From: Dehalobacter sp. CP
Lineage (GTDB): Bacteria > Bacillota_B > Desulfitobacteriia > Desulfitobacteriales > Syntrophobotulaceae
Reading direction: 5' to 3'
Length of the DNA: 64,000 nt
Assembly (NCBI GenBank): GCA_009910795.1
Contig: VMEE01000083.1
Coordinates: 186,001 to 250,000, forward strand
Position numbers and translations under genes: made by a program. Below the pieces are notes generated by a model that saw only the letters and a list, made by a program, of their open reading frames with translations, made no database searches and was not told where the DNA came from. Shown here in pieces: positions 62,599 to 64,000 of the stretch. Position 1 is the first letter of the stretch. Each line of letters begins with the position of its first letter.

Positions 62599-64000
62599 AT
62601 GAAGGCATCCGAATTAAAACAAATACTCGCGGAAAAGTTTTTCGTTGCAGAGTTGACCGATATTGGCGGGAGAAACAGGAATAGCCAGGATCATGAGCTT
62701 TATCTGAAAACAGCTTCGGAAAGTATTCCCGGAATATGCGCCTACTTGAATAAAGAACTGGGTTATCCGCTCGTCCTGATGTTTGCCAATGATGAACAAA
62801 GCCAGAATTCCTGCTTTGGCGTTTATTACGTTTTTGCGGACAGACAGGAAGCACTGCTTGTGGTGATGAAAACGTCGGTCAGTCCTGACAAAATGGAAAT
62901 GCCATCTGTCAGCAATATGATCCAAGCTGCGGCAGCCTATGAACGCGAAATCAAGGATTTATTCGGAATCATCCCGATAGGCCACCCGGATGCCAAAAGA
63001 CTGGTTTTTCATAGCAACTGGCCGAATGGGGTTTATCCGCTGCACAAAGCTTTCCCGGCAGGGTACAGACCACAGCGGGCTGCAGAGGAAATCAGTTTTC
63101 GCAAGGTTGAAGGGGAAGGGGTCTATGAAATTCCGGTCGGACCTGTCCATGCCGGAATCATCGAGCCGGGCCATTTCCGTTTCAGCGTGGCCGGAGAACC
63201 GATTATTAATCTTGAAGCACAATTGTACTTTGTTCATAAAGGAATAGAGAAACTGGCCGAACAGCAAAGCATTGAGAAATGCCTGTATATTTCGGAAAGA
63301 ATTTCCGGAGACGAGACCTTTGCCAATTCCCTGGCGTACTGCCAGGCTATCGAAAAAATTGCCGGAGTCGAGGCTCCGCTCAGGGCAGCCTATACCCGGG
63401 TTATTTTTGCCGAGTTGGAGAGACTAACCAGCCATCTGGGCGATCTCGGGGGGGTTTGCCTTGACGCTGCTTATGGGTTTGCAACATTTCAGTTCCGGAT
63501 GATTAGAGGCTGGGCCTATACCTTAGCTGATGAACTGTGCGGCATGCGCTTCCTGCGAAGTGTCAATAAGCCGGGCGGGATTAGAAAAGACTTTGTGGCC
63601 GATAAGGAAGACGGTCTGATTGGCCAGTTGAATAAAATCCGCTGCGAGATCGAGGATACCGTCGAGATTATTAAGTCCAACAGCTTGTTTATTGACAGGG
63701 TAGAAAATACGGGTATTCTTGCTCCGGAAATTGCAGCGGATTTGAATACAGTCGGCCCAGGCGGACGGGCTTCGGGACTGCGCTATGATGTCCGGAAATC
63801 TTTCCCGTACGCAGCTTATCCGCAGCTCGAGTTTAATATCCCGGAACATTACAACGGCGATATCAACTGCCGGCTGAATACCAAAATTGAGGAATGCTTT
63901 GAATCCATTAACCTGATGATCCAGGCGATCAATCAAATGCCTTCCGGGAAGGTTCTGGAACCTGTTAAAGCTGTTGAGCCGTATCGCTTTGCTTTTGGTC
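62599..64000 (+). CDS. Large catalytic-type subunit (HyfG/NuoCD-like), partial, lacks N-terminal Ni cysteines
   Basis: The frame runs off the window end (467 codons seen). Residues 1-150 are NuoC-like (YEREIKDLFGIIP). The rest is NuoD/hydrogenase large-subunit-like (EPGHFRFSVAGEPI, YFVHKGIEKLAEQ, SHLGDLGG, GPGGRASGLRYDVR). The place where [NiFe] enzymes have RxCGxC reads SERISGDETFANS at about 231-243, so both cysteine ligands are absent. The subunit therefore resembles those of Ehr complexes. Start ATG 62599, preceded by an in-frame ATG at 62596 and gaggt. Confidence 0.9.
   Translation, partial: MKASELKQILAEKFFVAELTDIGGRNRNSQDHELYLKTASESIPGICAYLNKELGYPLVLMFANDEQSQNSCFGVYYVFADRQEALLVVMKTSVSPDKMEMPSVSNMIQAAAAYEREIKDLFGIIPIGHPDAKRLVFHSNWPNGVYPLHKAFPAGYRPQRAAEEISFRKVEGEGVYEIPVGPVHAGIIEPGHFRFSVAGEPIINLEAQLYFVHKGIEKLAEQQSIEKCLYISERISGDETFANSLAYCQAIEKIAGVEAPLRAAYTRVIFAELERLTSHLGDLGGVCLDAAYGFATFQFRMIRGWAYTLADELCGMRFLRSVNKPGGIRKDFVADKEDGLIGQLNKIRCEIEDTVEIIKSNSLFIDRVENTGILAPEIAADLNTVGPGGRASGLRYDVRKSFPYAAYPQLEFNIPEHYNGDINCRLNTKIEECFESINLMIQAINQMPSGKVLEPVKAVEPYRFAFG

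Noticed and set aside
57198..64000. Assignment as a true [NiFe] hydrogenase-4
   Set aside because: The large subunit lacks the N-terminal CxxC Ni ligands; Ehr-type is more consistent.

Overview
The window looks like a chromosome segment of a low-to-medium GC, endospore-lineage anaerobe of the Clostridia, most like the Desulfitobacterium/Dehalobacter/Desulfosporosinus group. This is inferred from the gerA/gerB/gerC germination genes, a rubrerythrin, the cobalamin assembly and salvage operon under a B12 riboswitch, a complex-I-like membrane module, and T-box and c-di-AMP riboswitches. No rRNA, tRNA or CRISPR array was found.

Layout. 1-1601: end of a LutA/LutB-like iron-sulfur pair. 1749-7218: potassium channel, ABC-F ATPase, methyltransferase, two-gene ABC-2 exporter. 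7364-17576: promoter, cobalamin riboswitch and terminator, then cbiA-cobU-cobS-cobU-like-cobC-like-cbiB, a 0.7 kb gap holding two copies of a structured repeat, and cobD-apgM-like-cbiP-cobO. Together these cover amidation, adenosylation, aminopropanol attachment and nucleotide-loop assembly; no corrin-ring genes are here. 17580-20101: gene-poor, AT-rich stretch with inverted repeats, 21-bp direct repeats and a two-gene operon for small secreted proteins. 20102-21712: secreted protein and DUF4405 membrane protein, then a terminator with a truncated group II intron directly behind it. 22058-26320: TetR, MMPL transporter, heptad-repeat exported protein. 26469-34011: Hsp33, SDR, MarR plus MFS pump, rubrerythrin, TipA-like MerR, DUF6765 protein. 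34096-39425 (minus): two DUF4474 paralogues, Gln-rich protein, ABC exporter, DUF456 protein. 39591-42658: aldo/keto reductase remnant and a LolD/FtsX-type ABC system. 42745-46040 (minus): NlpC/P60 hydrolase behind a c-di-AMP riboswitch, and a TrpB2-type enzyme behind a T-box. 46149-51178: M24 peptidase, carbonic anhydrase, CvfB, Ung, aminotransferase. 51187-56434 (minus): gerC'-gerA-gerB-gerC. 56523-64000: TetR with a palindromic operator, then hyfB-hyfC-hyfE-hyfF-hyfG-like genes, cut by the window end.

The strongest unusual signals are: (1) a family of about 100-nt structured intergenic elements, three copies here, with a conserved core and a terminal stem that stays paired while its sequence is entirely different in each copy; (2) a hydrogenase-4-like complex whose large subunit lacks the N-terminal Ni-binding cysteines, so it is probably an Ehr (hydrogenase-related) complex; (3) an ApgM-superfamily gene next to cobD, a candidate alternative L-threonine kinase; (4) a group II intron remnant placed exactly behind a terminator; (5) a gerB whose conserved N-terminus seems to begin at an ATA codon, and a duplicated gerC; (6) promoter-terminator units and repeats in the gene-poor region that may be small RNA genes or the edges of a mobile island.
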